DNA from: Dysidea avara
Taxonomy: Eukaryota; Porifera; Demospongiae; Dictyoceratida; Dysideidae
Assembly (NCBI RefSeq): GCF_963678975.1
Contig: NC_089285.1
Location: forward strand, 3,942,531 to 4,006,530
Reading direction: 5' to 3'
Length of the DNA: 64,000 nt
In this document: positions 1 to 10,344 of the stretch, piece after piece
How positions within the stretch are numbered: the stretch's first letter is position 1
Layout: each line of letters begins with the position of its first letter
The notes under the pieces: model-generated
What the model was told of the DNA's origin: nothing
What the model saw: only the letters and a program-made list of their open reading frames with translations
Databases searched by the model: none
Program-made: the position numbers and the translations under genes

Positions 1-289
1 TGAGCCGGAGTGTCTGTTTACAGCTCAGATTTGCTCTACTGCAGCGTACCGCGTACGCAAGCCGGCGTCCCTTTCAAAATATGGTGTGATGTTTGTCTTT
101 CTAGTATGTAATTTTTAGCCATACGATTTATTTGGTCTTGTGTAGCTGAACATTTTTTCCATCTTTAGACTGAGTTCTTCCAACCATCATTCAGAAAAGC
201 GGTCTGGCCACATGAGACTTTATAGTCTTGCCAGCCAGACTGTATTTTTTTTCATGAATGTCATTCTACCCTCAGATATGATAAAATTA
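1..289. other. Unassigned sequence
   Basis: No gene, repeat or RNA is recognised here. The first 90 bases are more GC-rich than the surroundings, but no open exon with splice signals was found on either strand. Confidence 0.4.
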
Positions 290-950
290 TCATACAGTAG
301 GGACCACAAAGGTGTGGGTGTGGCCCATGAAAAAACCACCCGAAAACCAGCCTCACTTTTCTCTGACGATGAAGCAGTATTGGTTAAGCGCAAACAAGCC
401 TTCAGATCTGTAAAGCATTAATACAATACAATACAATACAGATCAACCCGAAACGCTTTCAGCAAGTTCCTATGAACTTTCTAAAAAAATTATAAAACGG
501 GAAATTTTCTACTGACTGACTGATGCCTTCATACAAGCGTAACTGTATAACAGCTAAGGATACGGGCTTGATTTTTTCACTGTTCGACGTTGCTGTGGCC
601 CGAAAGGTGCATTTTGGCATAACGTATTTTTCTACTTTGATTGCAGTGGTGCTTTTCGAACAGTTCTTGATTCATACTGCTATGTAACGGGTTGAACATA
701 GCCAACAACGAAGTAATGGATACTTCACTTTTCAGAGGATAATTGATAGCTAGGCGGTGCTGTTTCTTTTGATGCATGGGCATAATTTTAGTTTATAAAG
801 AAGTTAGCAAACAAGTACACAAAAATATTTAAATTTTCAACTAGAGTAGGGACCATAGTACATTGATAAAAAGTACTGAAACAAGCTGCAGGATATTAAA
901 TCATAGTAAAACAAAGAAGTGTTATGTCTCTACTGTGCATATGATTGCTT
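290..950 (+). repeat. R1 interspersed repeat, copy a
   Basis: First of eight copies of a repeat defined here as R1. Shared landmarks, in order, are a 'gaccacaaaggtgtgg' start, 'accagcctcac', a block on 'ttctactgactgactg', 'gggcttgattttttcactgt', and a tail with 'gcgtaatggatacttcac'-like text and 'agtagggaccatagtacatt'. Copies are at about 7997, 9530, 10345, 14045, 18385, 25315 and 37315. ORFs inside are short, differ between copies and match no family, so the repeat looks non-coding and non-autonomous. Confidence 0.75.
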
Positions 951-1149
951 TTTTTAAGATTGCTTTTTTTTTTCATTACATTGGTAGAGCTTTGTAAGGT
1001 TTGAGGCTAGCCAACTCAATTACCTGACCTCAAAAGCTCAGACTGCTGGCTATGTTACCAGACTGTCTTTTAGACCAAATGACAAGCCTGGCTGGCAAGA
1101 CTAATTTACCTGTTGATAGAAAAGTAACCCAAATGTTATTTGGGTTGTT

Positions 1150-2160
1150 TAATGTTGTTATATAGTTATACAACGGCCACGAGTGCACGTTGTATAACTG
1201 TTATGTACCACTCACCTAATAGGTGGGGAAAGTCTCACAAGACAGCTGTAACACTTATAAAGGCCAGGTTTCTAACATCAATTGTGAGTAACTAAGCCAT
1301 ACGTTGCGATGACGTCCCCCCTGCAGTACTGCAGCCACCTGAGATATTGAAAGCTAGTACGCTATGGGTTATATCACTAACCTGCATTCGCTGTTCGACT
1401 CTCATCATGTAGTTCTCAGCATGCCAGTGTACCATATAGACTAAGCACCAGACTAATCACCATAGTGATTCTCTCGAGCGAAAAAAAGCAGCTAAATAGA
1501 CGGTTTAAGTAAACTAAACCTAACTACTAAACGATACTAGTCTAATTCTTACTATTGACACTGGCTAAACTCGAATCTGGTGGCATGACAAAACTGGTTC
1601 CCACAATTGAACGTAAAGGTTAGTATTATTTAGAATATATTTGTTTTATTGAGTCATTGTCGAAGTGGACTACAGTTTAATCTGGGCTAAGATGGCACCA
1701 GACTAGTAAGGTGTATAAGTACGTTTATATATATGTAGACTAGAGTTGTGGCCACCCGCGTTGGCTTTTTCGATCGCCATTGGCTGCTTGTAAACATTAT
1801 ACGTATTGGTGACGTTATGGCCCACAATCGACCTTTACATGTCAGGCTATAAAAGAATTCGAGTGATCTGTGAAGCGTCTTTCCACCTATTAGGTGAGGT
1901 GTCGTAGTGGTCTTCGCCACCGGCACTTGTGCTATGCTGCACAAAACCGCAGCCAGTGCAATATCTGTATATTGCACTGCGGTCGGTGCATTATAACTTA
2001 TAATTCACTCGTTGTGGTCTACAAAACCACAACCAGTGCGTTATAAGTTATAATGCACTCGCTGCGGTCTGCAGCAGTGCAATATACAAATTATGGCACT
2101 GGCGGTGCCTTTGAACTGCCCACGCAGAGTGGTACATATATATACATACACACATACATA
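1150..2160. repeat. Inverted-repeat-rich block
   Basis: This block has several nested inverted repeats. 'cacctaataggtgg' near 1212 recurs inverted near 1890. A palindromic cluster on 'gtgcattataacttataat' and 'gcagtgcaatata' lies at 1925-2100. The right edge, 'ctgcccacgcagagtggtac' (about 2107), recurs at about 39607 and as a relative at about 48653, so it is probably the end of a dispersed element. No coding capacity was recognised. Confidence 0.5.
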
Positions 2161-2162
2161 GT

Positions 2163-2624
2163 ATGAAGGTCACATGGTAGCCATGTGCACAAGGTCATTA
2201 CACATGACCTTGCAAAATAGTGAAGCTGGCAGTTGCTAATCTGTCAAATTGGGTTTACAGGTTCACATATACCTATATTTTTTTGTAAATGTATCTGACA
2301 CAGTTTCATAACAGTGTGAAAGTTGACATCAAACAACTTGTCCTAAACTTTCAAGTTATGTTTTGTTTTCCCTGCTTTTCTGCTATCTTAACCATTCATT
2401 TCAAAAAATAGCTATAGCATAATGAGAAGTTAAAGAGTATCTATAGAATGAAAGGGAGTTATGGGGCTTAGGTAGGCATGATAAATAATGTATATTCATC
2501 CAGACATTATTTTGCACACTGTTTTGTATGAAAAACGTTTTACTTTGTTAACAGTAATGTGTACTTGAAAGCACAATTTCCATTTGATCAAATGATTATA
2601 GAAAGTTCTGTGCATATGTATGTA
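2163..2624. other. Unassigned AT-rich sequence
   Basis: Nothing recognised. Missing 3' exons of the minus-strand Ig gene could lie here, but none was convincing. Confidence 0.35.
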
Positions 2625-2762
2625 GCTATATGATGTGTAGTTTGTGGTAGTTAGCTAGCTATATGATGTGTAGTTTGTGGTAGTTAGCTAGCTATATGAT
2701 GTGTAGGTTGTGGTAGTTAGCTAGCTATATGATGTGTAGGTTGTGGTAGTTAGCTAGCTATA
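2625..2762. repeat. 33-bp tandem repeat, about 4 copies
   Basis: A 33-bp unit starting 'gctatatgatgtgtag' and ending 'gtagttagcta' is repeated about four times. A T/G variant (tagTttg versus tagGttg) splits the copies into two older and two younger units. Confidence 0.9.
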
Positions 2763-2947
2763 CGAGCAAAGATTTAATATGTACAAGGTCATGTGCACAA
2801 ATATGTTATTACAATGAACTGACTGCATCACAATAGAAAGCAGTTAGCTACATGTATATAACACTACTGTAGCTAATATTATTAGCTCTACATAAACTAC
2901 ATAAGTATAGTATTACCATCCCTGTATGTAAAATAGCTATTTCTTAC

Positions 2948-3271
2948 CATACAGTTTAACATAGGTAAAGTTGCTGCATACTGCAGTTGACACACAACAG
3001 CGATACCATCCTTGATCACTTCTTATAACTTTTGGCCAAAACACAAGAGTGTTTTCATGTACTCTAACTCTTTCTGGGTCTGAATCAATGAACTGGTGTA
3101 TAGTTCCATTTGAGAAATTTCTATACCATGAAGAACCAGTAGTATTAGTGTCACCTTCTCCAATGATGTAACACTTCAGTCTAGCATGCCTCTCTTCAAC
3201 AAAATACTCGGCGAGGGTGGGTGAGTTTGCAACGAAGTTACTGCTGACGCCAACTTTTACAGAACGAACTC
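2948..3271 (-). CDS. Ig-like domain exon (exon 2 of the divergent minus-strand gene)
   Basis: This exon encodes one complete Ig-like fold. It has a B-strand Cys in 'RLKCYI', a tryptophan in 'SSWYRN', an L-x-F strand, and the canonical D-x-G-x-Y-x-C motif as 'DQGWYRC' followed by a second Cys. Potential N-glycosylation sites (NTT, NFS, NGT, NFT) fit an extracellular location. It is bounded by an acceptor ending 'attttccag' and a donor 'gtaagaa'. The length is 324 bp, a multiple of 3, and both boundaries are phase 1, as is classic for shuffled Ig exons. It joins in frame to the signal-peptide exon at 3604-3556. Exons further 3' (transmembrane, cytoplasmic) were not found. Ligand and receptor class are unknown. 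Confidence 0.8.
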
Positions 3272-3555
3272 CTGGAAAATATAAAACCAGTGCCATACTA
3301 AACAGCTCGCATTCTGTGAATGCCGCGGGACCTGTGAGAAGGCTAAAGCCTGTGATGATGTACCTACGTTTTATCTATCCTGTACTGTGTAGCACCATGC
3401 GGCACAGATAGCTATGGTATAGTTACGTATTGCTAACGTCTAAAATCTCAGTACTCCCCATGTCCACACCTGACTGACAAAGTGGTGTACGTAGCTAGCT
3501 GTAGAGGCTGGCTGCATGCATGCGCAGCTAAATAAATCAGTTTGCTCAACTGTAC

Positions 3556-3604
3556 CTGTTATATGAAGAGCTGATATGAAAAATACAAAGGTAAATGACA
3601 TCAT
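3556..3604 (-). CDS. Signal-peptide exon of the minus-strand Ig gene
   Basis: ATG at 3604 opens a short hydrophobic peptide, MMSFTFVFFISALHITG, typical of a signal peptide. The exon ends in phase 1 at 'acag|gtacag', matching the phase of the Ig exon at 3271. The intron between them (3272-3555) is 284 bp. The start is chosen because it is the first ATG of the hydrophobic run; a second ATG follows directly. Confidence 0.7.
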
Positions 3605-3833
3605 TGTAGCTAAGTGGCTTGCTTCGGGTAGCGAGCTACCTCGAAATAGCTAGCTACATGTAGCTACTAGCTAATTCGATACGAGTGGCTAGCTAGTTTT
3701 AACTAGCAGACTAGTTGTCATCTCAATAGTAATTCACTTCGTCTAAAGTTCATGTAACTGATCTCAGTATTTATAGCACAGCTCTATCCCGGTAAATAAT
3801 TAAATTAGCCGTTGATCACGTGTTGTCGACAAA
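3605..3833. promoter_or_regulatory. Shared divergent promoter region
   Basis: This 229-bp gap separates two head-to-head start codons (minus at 3604, plus at 3834). A TATA-like 'tatttata' lies at about 3768, some 66 bp before the plus-strand ATG. The other half is rich in 'tagctagc' palindromes. Co-regulation is inferred from geometry only. Confidence 0.5.
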
Positions 3834-4143
3834 ATGAACACGTTATATTCATATTGTGTCGTTGGTTTCTTTCTTGCTCTCGTTGTTAAGAGAGTGAACC
3901 TGGATAGCGTTCTTAATTATCGTCTTGTGAAAGAAGGAGAAGTGGCAAACATACGCAGTGATGTTGACTGCCCAACCGGTTCGAACTGTTCATGGAGTTA
4001 TCGTCACCCTATACTGGATCCAAACAGCCAACTGATCACTTCAGAGCAAGAATTATCGTTAAATGGCAGCTCCGCCAATGGTGTATATTATTACTGGGAT
4101 GAAACTCGTCAAGAGGAACTCTACCGGATATTTAAGTCTAGTG
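3834..4143 (+). CDS. Secreted or membrane Ig-like N-terminal exon
   Basis: The 103-residue exon starts with a hydrophobic signal peptide (about residues 1-20). An extracellular segment follows with a Cys-rich motif 'DCPTGSNCSWSY', NCS and NGS glycosylation sites and a beta-rich 'GVYYYWD' stretch. The spacing of C and W suggests a divergent Ig-like domain, but I see no full Ig signature. The exon ends in phase 1 at 'tctagtg|gtgagt'. A second exon at 4496 fits in phase. It is divergent from the minus-strand Ig gene, so the two may be a co-regulated surface-protein pair. Exact family unknown. Confidence 0.65.
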
Positions 4144-4495
4144 GTGAGTGACTGCACATCAATTATATTATGCTATGACACGTGCACCTGTGATTTATTA
4201 TTCCGTAATGACGTCACTAAAATATTGGTGATCTCTATTTGGGGTACACTAACTGGTGATACTGGACAATAAATGAAGGCTGTGTTTGATTTCATATTGA
4301 GCTAAAACTAACACAGCATAATTAAATTGTATAATGAGACAATCGTATAATGGACGAGCGTTTTCGTGGAGGTGATAGAAACGGTACAATGATTCTATTT
4401 AACGCTGATCAAAACAGTTAGCATGTGATGCCACTACAAAGCAGGCGGATTCAAATACCTATTTAGATGAGCAAACTACTGTTCCTTTGTTTTAG

Positions 4496-4563
4496 AAAGT
4501 GTTGCCAGCTGGCACACTAAGTATCAAGTCACCATGCCAGCTGCCAGTGGATGTCCTCTGTGA
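4496..4563 (+). CDS. Possible last exon of the 3834 gene
   Basis: After acceptor 'tgttttag', the phase-1 frame encodes ESVASWHTKYQVTMPAASGC plus two residues and then stops at TGA (4561-4563). This gives a 125-residue secreted protein with no membrane anchor. The pattern (W, beta-strand, terminal Cys) resembles the end of the 5769 exon. A donor-like 'gcag|gtagct' just after the stop leaves room for another model. The exon also overlaps locally repeated 'atgccagctgc' text, so confidence is low. Confidence 0.35.
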
Positions 4564-5090
4564 AGCAGGTAGCTAATTAAGGCAGCCACACCTGATACCA
4601 ACACAAGGAAGTTTGCCATGCCAGCTGCATAATAACAGGATTAATAGCAGTATGTTTGTATGTATTGTTTACTTGTATTTTATATTTTTTCTGGCTTGCT
4701 GGGCTCTGGTTGGCTTGGCTGTTTGTTTGTGCTAATGTATTGTAAAGAGTGTGGTATGTTTTCTTGTATTGTTTACTTGTATTGTACATTTTGCCTTTAC
4801 CTGGCTTGCTAGGCTCTGGCTGGCTTGGCTGCCTTCCTTTATCTGCTTCACCTAGCTTGCATACTCCTATGGTATATGTATTGTGTATCTCCTGTAGGTT
4901 GTGTATGCATATAGTGTGTACCCAACTCTCAGAAGGCACTGATACAGTGATCAAGGCACACAGTTTGGACAATGGCATGATTACTAGCTGTATTAATCGT
5001 ACATGTTCTCAGTGAAATATACTGTAAGCCTTTTCCACGTAATAAAAATCAATGTGTTAAAAATAAATTTAGAAAAAAATATTGTGTCTC
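4564..5090. repeat. Degenerate tandem duplication and AT-rich spacer
   Basis: A block containing 'ttgtttacttgtatt' and 'ggcttgctgggctctgg' (about 4667-4730) is repeated about 102 bp later (4769-4832). No gene was seen. Confidence 0.6.
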
Positions 5091-5650
5091 CCAAATATTA
5101 TTAGAATTGTTGCGTTTGCACAAGAATTCATCTGTAGCAAGATTGGCAGCTGCAGTAAACAAGAAAACAAGATGTACGTAGCAGCTGCTCCATGATCTTG
5201 TTAAAGTACAACTGTTGTAAACAACTCTTTATAAGACGATAATTCTTCTGCTATAGCTTCTTCAGCAACATTCGCAATTGTGCTTCGCCATTGGTGATGG
5301 GTGTGGTCATTCACGAACAAGCTAATTAACTTGACAGATAGCTAATGGCTTTGTGTATAACCAGCTTCAATTATTCTCTAGTATCTCAAGTGGTATTCTC
5401 CGTTGGAAAATGATTACCTTGTGATGAACGGCTGGTTTCTTGCAGTCAGTGTAATTATGACGAATTCTTGTGAAAACGCGACGAATTCTAATGCAAAAGC
5501 TCCTAAATCAATGGCAAAACTGACTAAATCAATTGCAAAACCGACAAATTCAGTTGCAAACGGGACGAATTCTACTGCAAAGGCAATGAACTCTACTGCA
5601 AACGGGACAAAGTGAATTGCAAAGACGACGAATTCAATCGCAAAAACCTG
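5091..5650. repeat. Repeat R2, copy 1, with 21-bp tandem tail
   Basis: 5091-5330 matches 37010-37210 (both contain 'caagattggcagctg' and 'acaactgt.gtaaacaac'). From 5458 the sequence is about nine 21-bp units on 'gaattc..ttgcaaaa'. Because 21 is divisible by 3 the array is open on both strands, giving Asn/Ser/Thr/Ala-rich pseudo-peptides. I treat these as non-genic. Confidence 0.7.
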
Positions 5651-5768
5651 TAATAAGACCACCTCATTATAGCACCTACTTCTAGTATATAGGTCCCAAA
5701 CTTAGTTACTTCATTATCTAGGCTAAACTTCGTGATCCTGTATTAACAAGGTTTCACTGTTTCATTAC

Positions 5769-6120
5769 ATGAAGGTATTTTCCCTATTGTTATGTGTTAT
5801 GTTTTTTTATTCTGTAGAAGCAAATGATATTTGCAGCTATTGCATTTTGCTAGAATTTTGTAACCAAGAAGGAAGACTTGTTATACATCGAAAAACAGTT
5901 GTGGATCATGATTTCATTCGACCAAATAGCTGTAAGCTATATAGAAGGGGAGGAAGAATCTGCAGAGGTATTTCTTTTGATGACACCGATTGTCAAGATG
6001 AAAACTTTAGTCCTGGTAGCGAGTACCACATGGAATGGGAGCTGAATACTGAAAAATCAACTACCGTTACTATTTATACACCAATTCAGACTGTTGGCTC
6101 TATGACAACATCTTGTTTTA
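5769..6120 (+). CDS. Signal-peptide, Cys-rich N-terminal exon of a long mosaic surface-protein gene
   Basis: ATG at 5769 (context ttacATGa) begins a signal peptide, MKVFSLLLCVMFFYSVEA. About 99 residues follow with nine Cys after the leader, several closely paired ('CSYC'). I do not recognise the domain. The exon is 352 bp and ends in phase 1 at 'tgtttta|gtaagt'. A chain of short phase 1-1 exons follows on the same strand (6315-6347, 7104-7157, 7217-7267, 18147-18194, 19798-19872) and then a partial Ig exon at 39489. All are in frame with no stop, giving N-terminal domain, Ser/Thr-rich stalk and Ig domain. The model is inferred from phase and splice signals; transcript data would settle it. 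Confidence 0.65.
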
Positions 6121-6314
6121 GTAAGTAAACTGGTTTTGTATAACAGTACTAGATTAGGTCTAGACATGTGTGTAGAAGAACTTGTTTAATCTAAACTAAA
6201 GACCTTTTATAAAAGGAAATGAGAATAAAATATAAGTATCATTCACCCATTGTATTAACATCATTATAATGCCACTTTAGATTTTACATCCTAAATGTTG
6301 TTATTTTTTGATAG

Positions 6315-6347
6315 CCAGAGCACACAGTTGCTTTTTTGATCTAAATG
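6315..6347 (+). CDS. Short phase 1-1 exon (11 codons)
   Basis: The exon lies between acceptor 'ttgatag' and donor 'gtatgg'. It is 33 bp, phase 1-1, and encodes T-RAHSCFFDLN when joined to the 5769 exon. It is very short, so it could be a chance match. Confidence 0.35.
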
Positions 6348-6388
6348 GTATGGTCTATCCTCTTCAAGGTGCACGCGTATGAAACATG

Positions 6389-6733
6389 TAGAGCTGTGCG
6401 ATTATATCGATTATGCAATTAATCGATTGCAATACTAATCGTGATATGCAATAATCGCAAAAAATTGAAATAATCGATTAATCGGAAATAGTACATTCTT
6501 CTTATAATCTACTGTCAAGAGCCATATTATTCAACTGCTATCACCACAGAACCAATCCATATCATAAGTAATGCTTGTAAAGGAAACCTTATGTCACAAA
6601 CTAGAGACAAGAGCCTGTTTAACTTTTCTAAATGAATACATTCAGCTCAAAATACACAGAATGCAATTAATTGCATAATTGTGATTACTGGGTAGTAATC
6701 ACTTGCAATTGTAGTCAAAATCGCACAGCTCTA
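6389..6733. mobile_element. hAT-type MITE, 345 bp
   Basis: The inverted ends are 'tagagctgtgcgatt' and 'aatcgcacagctcta'. A perfect 8-bp target-site duplication, gaaacatg, sits at 6381-6388 and 6734-6741. The interior is rich in 'aatcgatt' and has no ORF. The 8-bp duplication and the TAG..CTA ends assign it to hAT. It lies in an inferred intron of the 5769 gene. Confidence 0.9.
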
Positions 6734-6741
6734 GAAACATG

Positions 6742-7103
6742 CCTATTATAATTTACCACTGTGGTCTGTATTCATCATGACTAAAAGCTTGCATTATTTA
6801 CTTATAGTGTTACAGAGATAGCCGAATTAACCTGTGTTTGAATAATTGAGGTTCCACTGTATTGACAAAACTGTGTAACAAACAGATTTTAAAAAAATAT
6901 TAAGTACCAATTATCGCCTACCATAGAGGCATAGACTGGTGTAATCGTGTGTGTTAAAAGAAATTTGGCACAGTCATTTAAATGGCAGCCATATGTCACT
7001 ATCTAGTTGTTCATATGTGTTATTATGATATCAAGTGTAGACTCAAATTCCTTTTTTGTGTTATTATTTTTTGAATTTTTCATAATGTATGGGATTTTAT
7101 TAG
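6742..7103. other. Intronic AT-rich spacer
   Basis: No feature recognised. It reads as intron between the 6315 and 7104 exons. Confidence 0.4.
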
Positions 7104-7157
7104 GTATTTCGTCCTACATTATGGTGACTCCAACTGGTACACAACAGAGCTATCAGA
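7104..7157 (+). CDS. Ser/Thr-rich stalk exon, phase 1-1
   Basis: Acceptor 'ttttattag', donor 'gtaagg'. The exon is 54 bp and encodes ISSYIMVTPTGTQQSYQ after the shared junction codon. Length and phases match the neighbouring exons at 6315 and 7217. Confidence 0.55.
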
Positions 7158-7216
7158 GTAAGGGTGTTTTAATTTTGTAGAATAATATTAACATTGTCAA
7201 ATACTTGTACCTGTAG

Positions 7217-7267
7217 ATACTAGTACTCCTTTCAGTCATCTTGATAGTGTGATGAGAGAAACATTAG
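7217..7267 (+). CDS. Ser/Thr-rich stalk exon, phase 1-1
   Basis: Acceptor 'tacctgtag', donor 'gttagt'. The exon is 51 bp, phase 1-1, and encodes TSTPFSHLDSVMRETL after the junction codon. It lies 59 bp after the previous exon, a short intron like the 49-50 bp introns at 28.1 and 29.0 kb. Confidence 0.55.
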
Positions 7268-7290
7268 GTTAGTTTGTACATATCATTAAG

Positions 7291-7450
7291 CAAGGGCGGA
7301 TCCAGACTTTTGGAAAGTGGGGTCAAAATGAAATGATACTACAGGGAAGGCACACCTTAGTGTGCAAAGGTGGTGGGGTCTGGAGGAATCCTCCCCCCCC
7401 AAAAAAAAAAAGTTTTGAAAATTAGACCCTCTGAGATGGAATCTGAGAGT
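7291..7450. mobile_element. hAT end relic
   Basis: The sequence begins 'caagggcggatccag', the typical terminal motif of a common hAT group, and continues into a C-run/A-run typical of such ends. No matching opposite end was found nearby, so it is a truncated copy. Confidence 0.55.
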
Positions 7451-7500
7451 GATTTCAGCATGGGTTCATTGCAATTCTTAGTCGACTGTTGTATTAGAGT

Positions 7501-7530
7501 TGACTGCTCTATTAAAGTATCTCGATTTTG
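7501..7530. repeat. Recurrent 'gactgctctattagag' motif, site 1
   Basis: One of about seven copies in this window of a roughly 25-bp motif (tgactgctctattaAagtat here). Others are at 20851, 26821, 35241, 44221, 44911 and 44943. Confidence 0.7.
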
Positions 7531-7551
7531 ATAACTTGGCTCTGTACAGTG

Positions 7552-7911
7552 TAGGGTTGGAACGAATGTACACATACATCCTCCGAAGCTTCTTTTGAAA
7601 ATGTTGCCGAAGCTTCGAAGCTTTGTTACAGATGTCATGTCAACAATTAATGTACACAATTGATGGTTATTAGGGTGTATACTGTAGTACAAACTCCTAC
7701 ACTTTGTTATAGCTCCAGTATGACCATTGTTTAAACTATAACTACACCAAAAAATAAGCAAATAGCAGCTTCCATAAGGAGTGAAATAGTTGTACAACTG
7801 GTTTAACTTGTTAGTATCCATGGTAATGAAGCTTTGGTGAAGTAAAGCAGCATCCGAATGTTATGAAACCGAACGAAGCTTCGAAGCTTCGAACTATTTG
7901 TCTCAACCCTA
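7552..7911. mobile_element. hAT-type MITE, 360 bp
   Basis: Ends are 'tagggttggaacgaat' and 'atttgtctcaaccct' plus a. The perfect 8-bp target-site duplication gtacagtg is at 7544-7551 and 7912-7919. 'cgaagcttcgaagc' palindromes occur near both ends. There is no coding capacity; it is mobilised, if at all, by a hAT transposase in trans. Confidence 0.92.
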
Positions 7912-7996
7912 GTACAGTGCACACTCAAATACATTGGTGTAGTCACTAGACAGAATCTTAAAATGCACTCAATACAGCTCCCTTGAAAGTGCTGAA

Positions 7997-9105
7997 TTAG
8001 TAAGGACCACAAAGGAGTAGGCGTGGCCCATGAAATAACATCACCCAAAAACCAGCCTCAATTTCCCCTGACAACGATGAGGAAGTATTGGTGAGGTAAA
8101 ACTAAGCCCAAACAAGCGTTTAGATCGACCTGAAACACTTTCAGCAAGTTGCTATGGAATTTAAAAATATATATTTATTGAATAGAATTTTCTACTGACC
8201 GAGTAACTGATTGATGCCTTCAGACAAACGTAACTTGATAAAGGCTAAAGCTACTGGCTTGATTTTTTCATTGTTTGACATTGCTTCAGCCCGACAGGTG
8301 CCTTTTGGCCTTTTGGCATACTGCAGTACGTACAATGCATTCTTCATGGACTTACCAGTGTCCTCGTTTGTGTCCCATTCATCTTTGCTGACAATGAAAA
8401 GTATTGATTTAGCGGTAGCATGTGATGACTTCCCTTCGTAATGGAAATTGTCCGTATTTTTCATAGTGGCTGTTTTGATTGCACAGGTGCCTTTCGAACA
8501 GTTCTTGATTCGTACGGCTGTGTAACAGGGTGAACATAGTCGACAACGAAGCATAATGGATACTTCACTTTTCAGATGATAAGTGGTAGCTGGGGCGTGC
8601 GGCACCATTTCTTTTGGTATATGTGGATTGCAGGGGTGCTTTTTGAACAGTTCTTGATTCGAAATGCTGTGTAACGGGTTGAACATAGTTGACAGTGAAG
8701 CGTAATGGATACTTCACTTTTTAGACGATAAATGATATAGCTGGGGTGTGCAATGCCATTTCAGATGCGGTATATGTGTGGAGTCATAATAATTATTTAC
8801 AAAAAAAATTATAAACAAGTACACAAAAAAGTTTGCAATTTACAACTAGAGTATGGGCTATAGCACATCGATGAAACAAGCTAGAGTAGTGCTCGATATC
8901 AAATTGCAGTAAAACAATAAGAAGTGTTATATCCCTACTGTGCATTTCCATTATGGTATCTTGAGTACAGTAGGGATATGACCCTTCTTATTGTTTCACT
9001 GTGATTTAATATCGTCCACTACTCCAGCTTAATTGTTTCAGTACTTTTATCGATGTACTATGGTACCTACTCTAGTTGAAAATTCCAAAAAATTTTTGTG
9101 TATAT
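7997..9105 (+). repeat. R1 interspersed repeat, copy b, with fold-back tail
   Basis: This is the longest R1 copy. The 'gtaatggatacttcact' block occurs more than once in it. The tail at about 8840-8955 is repeated in inverted orientation at 8965-9090 ('gtagggatatgacccttctt' side), giving a large palindrome. Confidence 0.75.
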
Positions 9106-9470
9106 TGAAAGGTTAATACATTTAACAGATTTTGGTGTGTGCAGCTATATAGCTATTTAGACAACAATCAAAGGGAAATTACTGTTTGTGTTAAAGAAAT
9201 TTTGTTTGATGATACAGTGCCACTCATATACATACAGGAAACTGATAACACTCAAGTATATTTAATTGTGGGGTTTAGTTAGCATGTAGACTGGCCATAG
9301 GGAGGCTTAAGAAAACAGCATTATGATATAGACTGGTGGTAGCTATTTGCAGCTATAAGTCACAAATAGAAAGATAAAACATCACTGTATGAGATTTTCA
9401 TGACATATAGAGCACAATTGACATGTATATATACTAAAATTTTCTGGAGGTGATGGTCAAAAGCCTTCCT
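9106..9470. other. Unassigned sequence
   Basis: No feature recognised on either strand. Confidence 0.35.
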
Positions 9471-9500
9471 TTACCAACCCCTAAATCCGCCACTGTCATC
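9471..9500. mobile_element. hAT end fragment
   Basis: 'cccctaaatccgccactg' is the complement of a common hAT terminal motif (cagtggcggattt..). Only this end is visible. Confidence 0.45.
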
Positions 9501-9529
9501 ATACACTACTGTAGTACTGTACATTGGGG

Positions 9530-10312
9530 AATATGGATCATGAAGGATTGGGCTTTTCTGGAGAAAAATTTCACCCTAAAACCAGCACAATTCCTTCATG
9601 CCATTTTGGGAGTATTGGTTAGGTATAATCAAGAGTTCATAATATATATATTTAGGATAAATATATATATTATGTACTCTTGGTATAATCAAGCCCAAAT
9701 GTGCTTTGAGTATGGCAGGAAACACTTCCTAAAGGTTACAAAGAATTTAAAGAAAATTATTTAGAGGAATTTTCTATTGACTGCCTGACTGACTGATACT
9801 TTCAGACGAGCTTAACCCAATAATGGCTAAAGCTGCAGGCTTTCGCTGTTCGACATCACTTCAGGTGCCTTTTGGCATACCACAGTACGCATGTACAATG
9901 TATACTTCATAGACTTACCTATGTCTTCCTTTGTGTCCTATTTATCTTTGCTGACAGCGCAAGGTGTCAATTTGGTAGTGCTGTGTGATGGCTTCTCTAT
10001 GTTTGATAGGAATTGTTTGAGTTTCCATTGTGACTGATTGATTGCAAATGTACTTCTCTTAGTGTTTCTTAGTTTGTAACACTGTGTAACGGGCTGAACA
10101 TTGCTGATAATGAAGCATAATGGCCATTTCACTTTCAAGTCAATAATTATTGGTTGGGGTGTTCTAGCTAGTTGTCCGCTTTTTTCATGGTGACTGGATT
10201 GATTACAGAAGTGTTTCTCCTTGCTTGTAGCGCTGCTTAAACTTAGCAAGCTAAATGTAATGGTCACTTTACTTTCTAGTCAGTAATTGATAGTTGGGGC
10301 ATGTATTCAGTC
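9530..10312 (+). repeat. R1 interspersed repeat, copy c
   Basis: A diverged R1 copy containing the 'gactgactga' and 'aagcataatggccatttcac' landmarks. An AT-rich palindrome at 9628-9675 ('ataatatatatatttag' and its complement) interrupts it. Confidence 0.65.
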
Positions 10313-10344
10313 GAAAATAAGCCTCAGCGATAGTATTGATAGTA

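Noticed and set aside
5403..5662. Asn/Ser/Thr/Ala-rich ORFs on both strands
   Set aside because: Explained by the 21-bp tandem repeat, a multiple of 3.
8192..8686. 164-codon minus-strand ORF
   Set aside because: Falls in R1 copy b and is not preserved in other R1 copies.
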